From positions 2,542,001-2,606,000 of the forward strand of contig NZ_CP014206.1 in assembly GCF_001563225.1 (NCBI RefSeq): DNA of 64,000 nt, given 5' to 3'. Under the pieces are notes generated by a model, which searched no databases, had not been told where the DNA came from, and saw nothing but the letters and a program-made list of their open reading frames with translations. Every line of letters begins with the position of its first letter. The first letter of the stretch is position 1. The stretch is from Pseudodesulfovibrio indicus. Lineage in GTDB: Bacteria > Desulfobacterota > Desulfovibrionia > Desulfovibrionales > Desulfovibrionaceae. A program made the position numbers and the translations under genes. Below are positions 25,327 through 35,320 of this stretch, piece by piece.

Positions 25327-27558
25327 TCATTTGCACACGGCTGCATCGACCTTGCCCACGGCCGGGCGGCGGTCGATGGCCACGGAGTTTCCGGGGATGG
25401 ACTTCGCGTATTTCTTGATGTGCGCGGCGCGTTCGCCGATCTCCATCAGGGAGCAGGGGCCGTCGATCTCGATGACGCCGAGGGAGATAGTCACCAGCGG
25501 GTATTCCCGTTCCTTGTCGTCGCGCCCCTTGGCCTTGATCCAGCCGCGCTGCTGGTCCTCCTGGCAGTAGCAGTTGCGGACCAGCCGCCCGAAACAGCGG
25601 GTGATGGACTTGCACAGCCTCTGTACCGCGTCGGGCGGGGTGATGAGCACGAAGTCGTCGCCGCCGATGTGGCACAACCGGGCGTCCTGGGGCGCGTGTT
25701 TGCGCGTGGCCCAGGACATGATGTCCGCCGCCAGCTTGATGATCCGGTCGCCGTTCTTGAACCCGTAGGTGTCGTTGTAGACCTTGAAGTGGTCCAGGTC
25801 GCCGTAGATGATGCTGAAGGATCGTTTCTGCTTGATTCGTGATTCCACCTCCTGCTCGATGGCCACGTTGCCGGGCAGGCCGGTGAGCGGGTTGGTTCCC
25901 TTGGCCATCTCCACCTGGATCTTGGCCAGGACGTTGAGCAGGTCCTGGACCGTGACCACCCCGTAGAGCTGTCCCTTCTTGGTCACGATGATGTCGTCGT
26001 AGGTCTTGATGTGCTCCCGTTTCATGGCCGTGCGCGCGGCCTGCTCCACGGGCATGTCCATGTCCACGATGAGCGGGCTCTTGTCCATGACCGCGTCGAT
26101 GGACCGCTTGTGGTACAGGGCGATGCCGAACTGCGAGGAAAGCTGGCGGTTGAGGTGGTATTCCATGACCAGCCCCTTGGGCACGTTATCCTTGACCACC
26201 ACGATGTTGGTGAAGGTGTCGGTCTTGCGGAAAAAGTCATGGGCCGTGGACACCAGGCAGTCCGTTTCCACGGCGTGGGGGGCCTTGGCCAGGTCGCCCA
26301 CCGGGGGCGAGCAGATGATGTTGCTGGCGATGTCGCCCACGGTCTTGAGCTGGTGGCATTCCTCGTTCACGTCCGGCTTGGGGCAGCAGGGGTGGGCCAG
26401 GAAATAGCCCTGGCCGCAGTGCACGCCGATATCCTTGAGGCAGACCGCCTGGTCGCGGCTCTCGATGCCCTCGCCGATGATCCGCGAGCCGATCTTGTCG
26501 GCGAAGGTGGCCGTGGTCTCCACCAGGGCGCGCTTGACCGGGTCCTTGTGGATGTCGTCGATGAGCGATTTGTCGAGTTTGATGTAGTCGGGCTGGAGCT
26601 CGGCGATGAGGGTCAGCCCCGCGTAGCCCGCGCCCGCGTCGTCCACGGCGATCTGGAATCCCTGGCTGCGGTAGTGGGCCAGGGTGCGGTAGAAGAGGTC
26701 GAAGTCCTGGACGGAATGCTGCTCGGTGATCTCGAAGACGATGTTGTCCGGGGTCAGGTTGTATTTTTCCATCAGCTCCAGTGTCTGGCCGGGGGAAAAG
26801 TCCGGGTCCGCCATGGTTTTGGGATGGATGTTCAGGAACAGTTTCTGGCCGTCCTTGAGTTCGCCCACGTTGCTGATGGCCGCTTCGCGGCAGAGCTTTT
26901 CCAGGGCGAACAGCCTGCCCAGCTCTTCGGCGGTCTGGAAGAGCATGACCGGGGAGCGGAAGGTGGACCCCTCGGGCCCGCGCGCCAGGGCCTCCCAGCC
27001 GAGGATGGTGTCGGTGCGGAAGTCGAGGATGGGCTGGTAGTGGGCCGAGACCCAGCCCTGGACCAAAATGGTGTTGAACCGGCCCGCGATGGACAGCTCG
27101 TTCATGTCCAGGGGGCGGCTCTCCATGCGCCGGGCCAGACGCAGGGCGCGGCCCAGCGCCGTTCCCCAGTCCTCGCCCGACCGGCCGGAGCTGACCGGGG
27201 CGAACCCCATGCCCAGCTCGATGCCCAGCCCGGTGTGGCGGAGCATGGTCGGCTCCAGGTCTTTCTGGGCCTGGATCTTGTATTCGTAGGCTATGTCGGC
27301 GGGGTTGTTGTCCTGGGGCACGAGGAGGGCTGCCTTGCCCGCCTCGAGCCGGAGAATCTCGGTGTTCCGGGAGCTGTTCCCGGCGGCGGTGGCGGCCAGG
27401 GAATCCCGCAGTTCCTTTTCCAGCAAATCCACGAAGCTCTGCCCGTACATCTCCCGAAGTTTGGCGTAGTCGGTGATGGTGATCAAGATCAGGGTCTGGG
27501 TCAGGATGGACCCTCTTCTGAACTTGGAGAGAAGCTCCGTCGGTAGTTCCATATGCAT
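25327..27558 (-). CDS. EAL - CBS pair - GGDEF signalling protein
   Basis: 743 residues. After an N-terminal region of about 160 residues comes an EAL domain (YQPILDFRTDTILGWEALARG, FLNIHPKTM, VFEITEQHS, IAVDDAGAGYAG; about 170-400). A CBS-domain pair (about 425-560) follows, then a GGDEF domain (LTGLPGN, SIIYGDLDHFKVYND, HIGGDDFVLI; about 575-720). The signature is GGDDF rather than GGDEF, so cyclase activity is uncertain, while the EAL motifs look intact. No membrane segment or signal peptide. ATG 27558 is used, preceded by AAGGAC; the open frame extends upstream through the accDA terminator, which argues against an earlier start. Confidence 0.85.
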   Translation of the reverse strand: MHMELPTELLSKFRRGSILTQTLILITITDYAKLREMYGQSFVDLLEKELRDSLAATAAGNSSRNTEILRLEAGKAALLVPQDNNPADIAYEYKIQAQKDLEPTMLRHTGLGIELGMGFAPVSSGRSGEDWGTALGRALRLARRMESRPLDMNELSIAGRFNTILVQGWVSAHYQPILDFRTDTILGWEALARGPEGSTFRSPVMLFQTAEELGRLFALEKLCREAAISNVGELKDGQKLFLNIHPKTMADPDFSPGQTLELMEKYNLTPDNIVFEITEQHSVQDFDLFYRTLAHYRSQGFQIAVDDAGAGYAGLTLIAELQPDYIKLDKSLIDDIHKDPVKRALVETTATFADKIGSRIIGEGIESRDQAVCLKDIGVHCGQGYFLAHPCCPKPDVNEECHQLKTVGDIASNIICSPPVGDLAKAPHAVETDCLVSTAHDFFRKTDTFTNIVVVKDNVPKGLVMEYHLNRQLSSQFGIALYHKRSIDAVMDKSPLIVDMDMPVEQAARTAMKREHIKTYDDIIVTKKGQLYGVVTVQDLLNVLAKIQVEMAKGTNPLTGLPGNVAIEQEVESRIKQKRSFSIIYGDLDHFKVYNDTYGFKNGDRIIKLAADIMSWATRKHAPQDARLCHIGGDDFVLITPPDAVQRLCKSITRCFGRLVRNCYCQEDQQRGWIKAKGRDDKEREYPLVTISLGVIEIDGPCSLMEIGERAAHIKKYAKSIPGNSVAIDRRPAVGKVDAAVCK

Positions 27559-27756
27559 CTTCAGTCCTTGCTCCCGGGGCTGTGTCCGATCCGGGCTTTT
27601 GGCAACGCCTGGTTGGTTGAAAGGATGAAAATTGGCAACGAAGGCAAGCCATTCCGTGTGTCGAACGACACGAACCACCGCTGTTGATACATGCTGGAAG
27701 GAATAGGTTGTTACCGTCGGGTGACGGCGGGCTTGAATTTTTGTTTCAGCACGAAA

Positions 27757-27782
27757 AAGGGCAGCCCTTCGGGGCTGCCCTT
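27757..27782 (-). terminator. terminator of the acetyl-CoA carboxylase genes
   Basis: AAGGGCAGCCC - TTCG - GGGCTGCCCTT; on the minus strand it is followed by TTTTTCG. It lies 24 bp past the stop of the fused carboxyltransferase gene. Confidence 0.88.
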
Positions 27783-27805
27783 GTGTCATTCGGGACGGAT
27801 GGCGG

Positions 27806-30052
27806 CTACCGGTAGTAGAGGTTGCGGCCGCCGATGGTCAGGAACGCCTGGTGCAGGTTCTTGCGGATGTCCTTGCGGCTCCAGACGCCCTGGATGTGGC
27901 CCCTGGACAGGGCCTTGTAGCAGTTGTGGTAGTTGGGCGGAATCTCCAGGCCGGTGGTCTCCTTGATGACGCCGGGACCGGCGAAACCGATCCGGGAGGA
28001 GCGCACCGCGAACTGGTACGGGGAGCAGCCGAGGAACGAGGCCACGGGACCGGCGTAGGAGTTGGTGTCGTAGAGCACGATGTACAGGCCGCCTTCCTCG
28101 ATGTAGCGGCGCACGGCCATGGTTACGCGGGGCATCTGGATGAGGCCGTTGACTCCCTCCTGGATGCGGATGCCCGCCGTGCCGTGGATGTAGGCCAGGA
28201 ACGGCTGGTGCTTGGTCTGGGCCAGCTCCAGGGCGCGGATGAACTTTTCGCCCTCGGCGGCGCCCACGGAGCCGCCGCGGAAGTTGGCCACCAGGGTGGC
28301 GCAGGTCAGCCGCAGCCCCTCAAGGGAGGCGTTGAAGGTCAGGCAGCTGGACTGCAGCCCGGTCTTTTCCTTGGCGGCGTTTACGCGCGCCTCGAAGTTG
28401 GGGAAGTTCGTGGGGTTGCCCGAGGCGATGTCCCGGTTGAACTCGCGAATGGACCCCTGGTCGAAGACATTGTGGAGATACCACTGGTACTCCATGGGGA
28501 AGTTGTAGCCGCAGTTGGGGCAGACGCCCGCGTAGTCGGTGAACAGGTCGCGCGCCCAGATATCCAGGCAGCCGCGCTTCTTTGAGTGCGGGCAGGAGAT
28601 CTCGCGGTCTTCGCGGGCCTGGGGGGAGACGTAGCCGGTTCCGTTGGTCAGCGGCACGGCCTCGGGCTCGGATTTGGAGAGCCCGGTCAGCTCCATCTCC
28701 TTCTGCTTGTCCTGGAAGGAGGTCACGCCCACCTTCTTCAGGGCGGAGCGGAAGAAGGCGTCCACCTTGGCGGTGATCACGTGGACTTCGTCCAGGAATT
28801 CCTCGGTGATCCGCCCGATGCGGTGCTTGAACGGCTTGATCAGCCCGTACTGGACGATGCTCGCGGTGTTGGAGACGATGCCCGAGCTGGTGGCGCTCAG
28901 CTTCTCCATGAGGGAGCGGTTGTCCTGGTAGGCCCCCTGGGCCATGCGGCGGTACTTGCGGAACCGCTTGGCGACAAGCCGCTCGCGGGCCTTTTCGTTC
29001 AGGGACCAGCGGACGATGACGTCGGTGTTTTTCTTGAAATGGCGCAGGGCCACGGCGCGGAACAGGCGCACGCCGCGCACGCTCAGGGCCACCTCGTCGG
29101 TGGCGCGGATGACCTGCTCGCGGACGCGCTTGTAGAAGTCGAAGTGGTCGGCGCGGGCGCCCAGCGGCGGCTCCTGGATGATCTCGTCGATGTAGCCGCC
29201 CGCCAGGTTGTCCTGGGCGGTGATCCGCTGGGCCAGGGCGCAGGACTCGATCAGCTCGACCGGGGCGCGCTCGGTGCTCTTGATGCGGCCCTCGATGGCC
29301 GCCGCGCCTTCGGGCGAGATGACCGAATAGTAACCGTGGGAGAGCATCAGCCGCTTGTCGGCCATGCCGATGGCCTCGGCGCCGCCGGAACCGCCCTCGG
29401 AGAAGATGGCCACGATGGGCACGTCCAGTCCGGCCATCTCGTAGATGTTCTCGGCGATCTGCTGGGCCGCGCCAGGGAAGTCCTCCACCGGGTAGGAGCC
29501 GGGGGTGTTCACATAGGCGTGGATGGGGATCTGCTCAAGGGCGGCGACCTTCATGTATTTCAGCGCCTTGGAGTTGCCCCAGGGCTTGATGGAGCCGCCG
29601 TTGCGGAACTCCTCGCCGTGGCCCTTTTCCTGGCCCACGACCATGACCGGCTGGTTGATGATCTTCTTGCCGCGCCTGCGGGTTATGTAGGCGCGGGCGA
29701 TGAGCATGCCGGGGTCGATGGAGTGTTCGTCCTGACCGCCGATCTCGGTATAGTTGTCGTAGACGTTTTCCAGGATGTCCTTGAGGCTCGCCCGTTGCGG
29801 ATGGCGCACGATGCGGACCTTGTCCATGGCCGTGAGCTGCGCGTCGATGGCGGCTTCCATGGTGGTCAGCCGGTTGTCCAGGGACTCCACGGCGCGGACG
29901 GCCGCGTCTTCGGGCAGGTCGCTGTTCTTCTCCGGGAATTCGGCGATTTCCTTGGCAAAGGCGTCCAGTTCGGGACGGGATTTGTTGCCCAGGATCTCGC
30001 GGGCGTAATTGACCCGGCCGAGCAGCGCCTGCAGTGTTTTTTCTATATTCAT
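27806..30052 (-). CDS. fused acetyl-CoA carboxylase carboxyltransferase (AccA-AccD order)
   Basis: 748 residues. The N-terminal half resembles AccA: the KDILENVYDNYTEIGG region, then VVGQEKG, YVNTPGSYPVEDFPGAAQ and IFSEGGSGGAEAIGMAD. The C-terminal part (about 488 on) is AccD-like, with a zinc ribbon CPHSKKRGC...CPNCGY, and later HGTAGIRIQEGVNGLIQMPR and GPVASFLGCSPYQFAV. Together they transfer carboxyl from carboxybiotin to acetyl-CoA, making malonyl-CoA. The two subunits are normally separate in proteobacteria. A mid-protein segment (about 330-470) is not clearly either domain and may be a linker. It starts four bp after the biotin carboxylase stop. Confidence 0.88.
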   Translation of the reverse strand: MNIEKTLQALLGRVNYAREILGNKSRPELDAFAKEIAEFPEKNSDLPEDAAVRAVESLDNRLTTMEAAIDAQLTAMDKVRIVRHPQRASLKDILENVYDNYTEIGGQDEHSIDPGMLIARAYITRRRGKKIINQPVMVVGQEKGHGEEFRNGGSIKPWGNSKALKYMKVAALEQIPIHAYVNTPGSYPVEDFPGAAQQIAENIYEMAGLDVPIVAIFSEGGSGGAEAIGMADKRLMLSHGYYSVISPEGAAAIEGRIKSTERAPVELIESCALAQRITAQDNLAGGYIDEIIQEPPLGARADHFDFYKRVREQVIRATDEVALSVRGVRLFRAVALRHFKKNTDVIVRWSLNEKARERLVAKRFRKYRRMAQGAYQDNRSLMEKLSATSSGIVSNTASIVQYGLIKPFKHRIGRITEEFLDEVHVITAKVDAFFRSALKKVGVTSFQDKQKEMELTGLSKSEPEAVPLTNGTGYVSPQAREDREISCPHSKKRGCLDIWARDLFTDYAGVCPNCGYNFPMEYQWYLHNVFDQGSIREFNRDIASGNPTNFPNFEARVNAAKEKTGLQSSCLTFNASLEGLRLTCATLVANFRGGSVGAAEGEKFIRALELAQTKHQPFLAYIHGTAGIRIQEGVNGLIQMPRVTMAVRRYIEEGGLYIVLYDTNSYAGPVASFLGCSPYQFAVRSSRIGFAGPGVIKETTGLEIPPNYHNCYKALSRGHIQGVWSRKDIRKNLHQAFLTIGGRNLYYR

Positions 30053-30056
30053 AGGC

Positions 30057-31475
30057 TTAGAATTCGAGGAGGTTTGCGGTTTTCTCGATGAGGAACGGGA
30101 TGTTCGACTTCATGGGTTGGCCCGCGGAGTCCGCGCCGTTGAGCTTGAGGTCGTTCAGGAATTCGAGTCCCCGTTGCTTGGCCTCTGCGAGGTCCTTGCC
30201 CCAGATGATGGCCAGGGCCAGGTTGGGGTCGTACTCCGTCGGAATCTGGTAGGCGCGGTCGAGCGGGACGTGGGTGTGCATGGTGACCCAGTCGCGTCCG
30301 GTCCATTTCAGCTCCTCGATGCGACCGACCCAGGGTGCGAAGCCGCTCGTGGTGTCCTCGGCGATGAGCCGGTATTCAATGCCCACGCCGTCGAAGGAGA
30401 CGTCGTCCTGGGTGTAGCCCAGCGGCTCGCCCAGCCCGATGCGGATCTGCTCGCGGATGAGGTTCACGTCCCGGTCGCCCCGGACCGAGGCGATGCAGGC
30501 CGAAACGCCGTTCTCCACCTGGATGCGGGTGTTGACCTCCATCAGGAACGGCTCGCCGTTCGGGGTCACGATCCATTCCCAGGTGCCGACGTTGTCGTAC
30601 TTGATCTCCTTGGCGATGGACAGGGAATAGCCGGTGATGTCGTCCAGGACCTTGGCCGCGTCAAAGGAGTAGGAGAGCCCTTCGGGCCAGAAGCCGGGGG
30701 CCACTTCGATGCGCTTTTGCAGGCCGGGGGACTGCACCGAACAGTTGCGGGTGCCGAAGTGGACCGGGTTGGTCCCGGACCGGTCGGACACGATCTGCAC
30801 TTCCAGGTGATTGAAGTTGAAGACGCGCTGCTCGATGAGCACGCCCTCGTCGTTGAAGGTCCGGAGGCTGTAGTTGCGGATGCGGCGGTAGGTCTGGCGG
30901 AAGCGGGCCATGTCCTCGCACTCGTCGATGCCCATGCCGCCGCCGCCCGCCGAGGCCTTGACCAGGACCACGGGCTTCTTGATGCCCATCTTGACCTGGA
31001 ATTCGAAGAGGCTCTCGGCAATGGCCTCGGCCTCCAACTCGTCATAGATGGCCCGGTCGGAGCCGGGGACCGTGGGTACGCCCAGGGCGCGCGCGATCCG
31101 CTTGGTGTTGATCTTGTCGCCCAGGTCCCGGATCACTTCCCAGGAGGGGCCGATGAAATTCATGGAACGGTCGCGCTGCGTCACGCGGCGGGCGAACCGG
31201 TAGTTTTCGGAAAAGAAACCGTATCCGGGATGGATGGCGGTGGCGCCGGACTCGTCGGCCACGGACAGGATGTCCCCGGCGTCGAGGTAGTTGTGGATGC
31301 GGTATAGGGATTTATCGCCGCCCAGTCGGCGGGCGACGTCCAGGTGACCGGAAGCGGCGTCCTCAGCGGTGTACAAGGCCACGAAGTCCAGGCCGAGATC
31401 GGCGCAGGCCTCCATGATCCGGACCGCGATTTCGCCCCGGTTGGCGATCAGTACTTTGTGTCCGTCGATGCTCAC
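30057..31475 (-). CDS. biotin carboxylase subunit
   Basis: 472-residue ATP-grasp enzyme that carboxylates biotin on a carrier protein. The N terminus HKVLIANRGEIAVRIMEAC and HPGYGFFSEN are the classical pre-ATP-grasp motifs; KASAGGGGMGI is the glycine-rich ATP loop and EVNTRIQVENGVS the catalytic block. No biotinyl domain (AMKM-type motif) is present here or in the fused carboxyltransferase, so the carrier is encoded elsewhere. First gene of a two-gene operon after a 246-bp AT-rich upstream region. Confidence 0.9.
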   Translation of the reverse strand: MSIDGHKVLIANRGEIAVRIMEACADLGLDFVALYTAEDAASGHLDVARRLGGDKSLYRIHNYLDAGDILSVADESGATAIHPGYGFFSENYRFARRVTQRDRSMNFIGPSWEVIRDLGDKINTKRIARALGVPTVPGSDRAIYDELEAEAIAESLFEFQVKMGIKKPVVLVKASAGGGGMGIDECEDMARFRQTYRRIRNYSLRTFNDEGVLIEQRVFNFNHLEVQIVSDRSGTNPVHFGTRNCSVQSPGLQKRIEVAPGFWPEGLSYSFDAAKVLDDITGYSLSIAKEIKYDNVGTWEWIVTPNGEPFLMEVNTRIQVENGVSACIASVRGDRDVNLIREQIRIGLGEPLGYTQDDVSFDGVGIEYRLIAEDTTSGFAPWVGRIEELKWTGRDWVTMHTHVPLDRAYQIPTEYDPNLALAIIWGKDLAEAKQRGLEFLNDLKLNGADSAGQPMKSNIPFLIEKTANLLEF

Positions 31476-31721
31476 GTTATATTCTCTTTTGGTGGTGTGG
31501 TTTTAGCGGGGGTCTAAATAGCGTTTCTTCCGGTATCTTGCAAATTTTTTAAAATGGTGTTTGTCCTGTAATATCATATAATTAACTTGAAACAGCCGTT
31601 TTAATTATTTGCTGTGGATTTTTGACTAAAAAATGTGTAGAAAGTCGGTCCGGCAACATTTATCCGGCAATGTTTTTCATAATTGTCAATGTATTGCGAT
31701 GTCGATGAAGAGGAGATTTGA

Positions 31722-32984
31722 ATGGATTACGTAATTGTAGGAAACGGTGTTTCCGCCATCGGAGCCATCGAAGGCATTCGCCAGCACGACAAGTCCGGTT
31801 CCATCACGGTCATCAGCGACGAGGCCGTGCCCACCTACGGGCGTCCTCTCATCTCCTACTATCTTTCGGACAAGATCAAATTCGAGACCTTGCCGTTTCG
31901 TCCCGAGGAATTCTACGAAAAGAACGGGGTCGTCATGCGTCTCGGTTCCCGCGTCCTGTCCCTGGACACCGGGAACAAGGTCCTGACCCTCGACTGCGGC
32001 GACACCGTGAAATATGACAAGCTGCTGCTGGCCACGGGCGGCACCCCGGTCCGGCCAAGCCTGCCCGGCATCGAAGGCCCCGGCGTCCACAACTTCACCA
32101 CCGTGGCCCATGCCGAGACCCTCAAGGAACTGGTGGACAAGGTCAAGAAGGTTGTTGTCATCGGCGCCGGCCTGATCGCCCTCAAGGCGGCCGAAGGATT
32201 TGCCGAGAAGGGCGTGGAAGTGACCATCGTTGTCCGCTCCCGGATCATGCGCACCTATTTCGACGAGACCGCCGGTGAGCTGATCGTCAATCATCTGGAG
32301 AAGAACGGCATCCGTTTCCTCCAGGGGACCGGCACCAAACAGATCGTGCGCTACGACGACGGGACCATCAAGGGCGTGGACACCGACGCGGGCCTGGTCG
32401 AGGCGGACGTGGTCATCGTGGCCGCGGGCGTGCGCCCGAACATGGGGCTGGCCGCCCAGGCCGGGCTGACCACCAATCAGGGCATCCGCGTGAACGACTA
32501 CATGGCCACCAGCGACGCGGATATCTTCGCCGCGGGCGACGTGGCCGAGGCCAAGGACCTGCTGACCGGCGAATACACCGTCCGTCCCATCTGGCCCAAC
32601 GCCTACACCCAGGGCCGCTACGCCGGGCTGAACATGGCCGGGGCCGAGTCCCCCTACACCGGCGGGTTGTCCATGAACTCCATCACCTACTACGGTCTGC
32701 CGACCATCTCCGTGGGCGAGACCAACCTGGCCGACGACGAAGCCTACGAAACCGCCGTGTACCTGGACCGCGATCGGTCCGTGTACCGCAAGCTGATCTT
32801 CAAGGACAACGTCCTGGCCGGTTGCATCCTCATCGGGGAGATCGACGCGGCCGGTTTCTACACCAGCTTCATCAAGAACGGCTTCGAACTGGACGCCGAG
32901 GGCAAGGAACGGCTCATGGAGGGCGATCCCTCACCGGCGCTGTGGCCCGACAGCTTCATCGAGGCCATGATGAACAACCCCTAA
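31722..32984 (+). CDS. NAD(P)/FAD-dependent oxidoreductase (NADH:rubredoxin/nitrite-reductase-like)
   Basis: 420 residues, pyridine nucleotide-disulfide oxidoreductase fold. The FAD motif is VIVGNGVSAIGAIEGI at the N terminus, a second nucleotide-binding motif VVVIGAGLIALKAAEGFAEKG lies near 143-163, and TSDADIFAAGDVAEAKD is the FAD-ribityl site. No redox-active CxxC pair. Members pass electrons from NAD(P)H to rubredoxin or similar carriers or act as NADH oxidases; the partner is not in the window. AGAGGAG precedes the ATG. Divergent from the acetyl-CoA carboxylase operon. Confidence 0.85.
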   Translation: MDYVIVGNGVSAIGAIEGIRQHDKSGSITVISDEAVPTYGRPLISYYLSDKIKFETLPFRPEEFYEKNGVVMRLGSRVLSLDTGNKVLTLDCGDTVKYDKLLLATGGTPVRPSLPGIEGPGVHNFTTVAHAETLKELVDKVKKVVVIGAGLIALKAAEGFAEKGVEVTIVVRSRIMRTYFDETAGELIVNHLEKNGIRFLQGTGTKQIVRYDDGTIKGVDTDAGLVEADVVIVAAGVRPNMGLAAQAGLTTNQGIRVNDYMATSDADIFAAGDVAEAKDLLTGEYTVRPIWPNAYTQGRYAGLNMAGAESPYTGGLSMNSITYYGLPTISVGETNLADDEAYETAVYLDRDRSVYRKLIFKDNVLAGCILIGEIDAAGFYTSFIKNGFELDAEGKERLMEGDPSPALWPDSFIEAMMNNP

Positions 32985-33004
32985 ACCGGGTTTCGAGTGA
33001 ATGA

Positions 33005-33032
33005 AAAGAGCCGCCTTCGGGCGGCTCTTTTT
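33005..33032. terminator. terminator between convergent oxidoreductase and cyclase genes
   Basis: AAAGAGCCGCC - TTCG - GGCGGCTCTTT followed by TT; A and T tracts on both sides. It reaches the stop codon of the convergent adenylate cyclase gene. Confidence 0.88.
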
Positions 33033-35253
33033 ATTTGGTCTTGTGGGTGAACACGCAGTCCCAGTGGCAGTCGGGCGGGTTCTCAATGAGGTGCTCGCAC
33101 CGTTCGATATACATGTCGCAGAGCACCCGTTCGTTTCCCAGTTCCGCGACCTTTGCGAAGAGTTCGAGCGCCTTGGCGAAATCCTGGGCGACGTAGGCCT
33201 CGTGGGCCTGGTTGTAGGTCGTCAGCTCCTCCTTGCGCTCCTCGGCCTCCTCCGGGGTGTAGGCGGTGTAGATGGTCACCGGCTCCTCCTTGCCCTTGAC
33301 CCGCACGCGGTCGAGGATGCGGAAGACGAACCCGTCTCCGCAGGCGTCCACGATGTTCTGGCTGACCACCAGCTTCTGGCCGTAGTACTTGGTCAGCCCT
33401 TCCAGTCTCGATGCGAGGTTCACGTTGTCGCCGATGAGCGTGTAGTCGAAGAGGTCGGCGGACCCCATGTTGCCCACCCGCACCGGACCGGAGTGGATGC
33501 CTATGCCGACGGCGATGGTGAAGCCGTATTTGGTCAGGAACTCCTCGTTGAGTTCGATGAGCTTGTCCTGTTGCGCCAGGGCCGCGCGGAGCGCCTTTTC
33601 CTGGTGGTTCTCGATGTCCAGTGGGGCGTTCCAGAAGGCCATGACCGCGTCGCCGATGAATTTGTCCAGGGTGCCCTCGTGCTCGGTGATGATCCGGGTC
33701 ATGGGAGTCAGATAGTCGTGGAGCAGGTTCGTCACCTGCGTCGGCGTGAGCTTTTCGGACAGGGAGGTGAAGCTGCGCACGTCCGAGAACTGGATGGTGA
33801 TGTCCTTCTCCTGGCCCTCCAGGGAGAGGGCTTCCGGGTTGTCCATGATCTGCGAGATGACGGACGGAGCGAGGTAGTGGGCAAAGGCACCGTGGATGAA
33901 TCGCTTGGCCGCCTCCTCGCGCCAGAATTTGATGATGGTCAGGGTGGTGAAGGTCAGGGCCAGGGTGATGTACGAGTACATGGGCGAGAGAAAGTAGCGC
34001 TGCTCCTCGTAGAGCAGGACCGAGCCGTACCACATGGCGTACCCCATGCCGATCAGGGGCAGGATGATCCAGGACGCCCTGGCCCACATGAGCAGGAAGG
34101 TGGTCACCAGGCCGCCCGCGAGCATGCCCAGGAACTCCATGCCTGGGGCCCAGTCCGGGACGGACAGGAGCTGCTCGGAAAGGATATTGTCGACGATGGT
34201 CGCGTGGGCTTCCACGCCGGGAAAACCGGGGTCCAGTGGGGTGGCGCGGATATCCTTGAGGCCCGAGGAAGAGGTCCCGATGAAGGCGATCTTGCCCGCC
34301 AGCCGACCGGGCTCGAGCTTGCGGTTGAGAACGTCCGAGGCGGAAATGTATTCGAAGGTCCGGGACCCGCCCCGGTAGTTGATCAGCATCTGGCCCCTGG
34401 CGTCCGTGGGGATGACTATGCCGTTGAACTTGATGGACTCGATCCCCAGGGTGGACATCTTGAGGATGATGCTTTTCTGGCCCGAGGCCTGCATGAGCGT
34501 GGCCAGGGCAAGGCTGGCGTAGATCTCGCCGTTGCAGGTGTAGAGCAGGGGGACCCTGCGGTACACGGAGTCCAGGTCAGGGGTGATGGTGATGAAGCCG
34601 CTTTCCGGGGCGGCCTTGGCCAGGGGGGCGATGGGGCAGATCATGCCCTCGGCCTGGGGCAGCACGTCCTGGGGCGACGGCGCGCCCGGAGGCGACAGCA
34701 CGGCCACCTTGGCGGGCCGGACATAGCAGTCTTCGCGGGACGCCAACCCGCTGTGCTCGTCCAGTGTGCGGATGAAGTCGAAGCCCAGGATGAACGGGCC
34801 GTCCTTGAGATTGAAGGCCAGGAGCTTGTCGTAGTCGAGCAGGTCTTCGGGCAGGTTCTGGAATCCCATGTCGATGCCCAGCTCGCGCTTGACGTCGCGC
34901 TGCATGATCGTGGGCGAGGTCCGGTCCGGTTCGCCGTAGATGATGTCGGAGGCCACGCCCACGGCCCCGTAGGCCGTGAGGAACTTGAGCAGCATGGCCA
35001 CTCTGTAGCGCGGCCAGGGCCACTGTCCCAACTCGGCCAGGCTCTTTTCGTCCAGGTCGATGATCACCGGGACATCGGTGGCTGCGGGCTGGTGGTACTG
35101 CCGCAAATAGTGGTCGTATATCTTGAGATTGAGCAGATGCAGGAATTTCGGCTGGTGCAGGAAGAACGCGATCATGGTGAGCGTGACGCAAGTGCCCGCC
35201 GCCAGGAGTATCAACTGGTCTTTCTTGAAAAGGCGTTTCAGTAAGTTGAGCAT
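33031..35253 (-). CDS. class III adenylate/guanylate cyclase with CHASE2 sensor
   Basis: 740 residues. An N-terminal membrane anchor (about 15-31) is followed by an extracytoplasmic CHASE2 domain (about 40-330, with DIIYGEPDRTSPTI and FIGTSSSGLKDIRATPL). Three further hydrophobic helices (about 345-440) come next, then a cytoplasmic class III cyclase domain (about 475-660: IQFSDVRSFTSLSEKL with the metal Asp, LDKFIGDAVMAFWNAPL). A helical C-terminal tail (about 670-740) follows. It senses an external signal and makes cyclic nucleotide. Ends at the shared terminator. Confidence 0.9.
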   Translation of the reverse strand: MLNLLKRLFKKDQLILLAAGTCVTLTMIAFFLHQPKFLHLLNLKIYDHYLRQYHQPAATDVPVIIDLDEKSLAELGQWPWPRYRVAMLLKFLTAYGAVGVASDIIYGEPDRTSPTIMQRDVKRELGIDMGFQNLPEDLLDYDKLLAFNLKDGPFILGFDFIRTLDEHSGLASREDCYVRPAKVAVLSPPGAPSPQDVLPQAEGMICPIAPLAKAAPESGFITITPDLDSVYRRVPLLYTCNGEIYASLALATLMQASGQKSIILKMSTLGIESIKFNGIVIPTDARGQMLINYRGGSRTFEYISASDVLNRKLEPGRLAGKIAFIGTSSSGLKDIRATPLDPGFPGVEAHATIVDNILSEQLLSVPDWAPGMEFLGMLAGGLVTTFLLMWARASWIILPLIGMGYAMWYGSVLLYEEQRYFLSPMYSYITLALTFTTLTIIKFWREEAAKRFIHGAFAHYLAPSVISQIMDNPEALSLEGQEKDITIQFSDVRSFTSLSEKLTPTQVTNLLHDYLTPMTRIITEHEGTLDKFIGDAVMAFWNAPLDIENHQEKALRAALAQQDKLIELNEEFLTKYGFTIAVGIGIHSGPVRVGNMGSADLFDYTLIGDNVNLASRLEGLTKYYGQKLVVSQNIVDACGDGFVFRILDRVRVKGKEEPVTIYTAYTPEEAEERKEELTTYNQAHEAYVAQDFAKALELFAKVAELGNERVLCDMYIERCEHLIENPPDCHWDCVFTHKTK

Positions 35254-35320
35254 GTTTTCTGGCCGTGCTTGTAGTAGTTCCCCATTCTTATTGCAGATAA
35301 TTGATAAAGCATAAAGAAAA

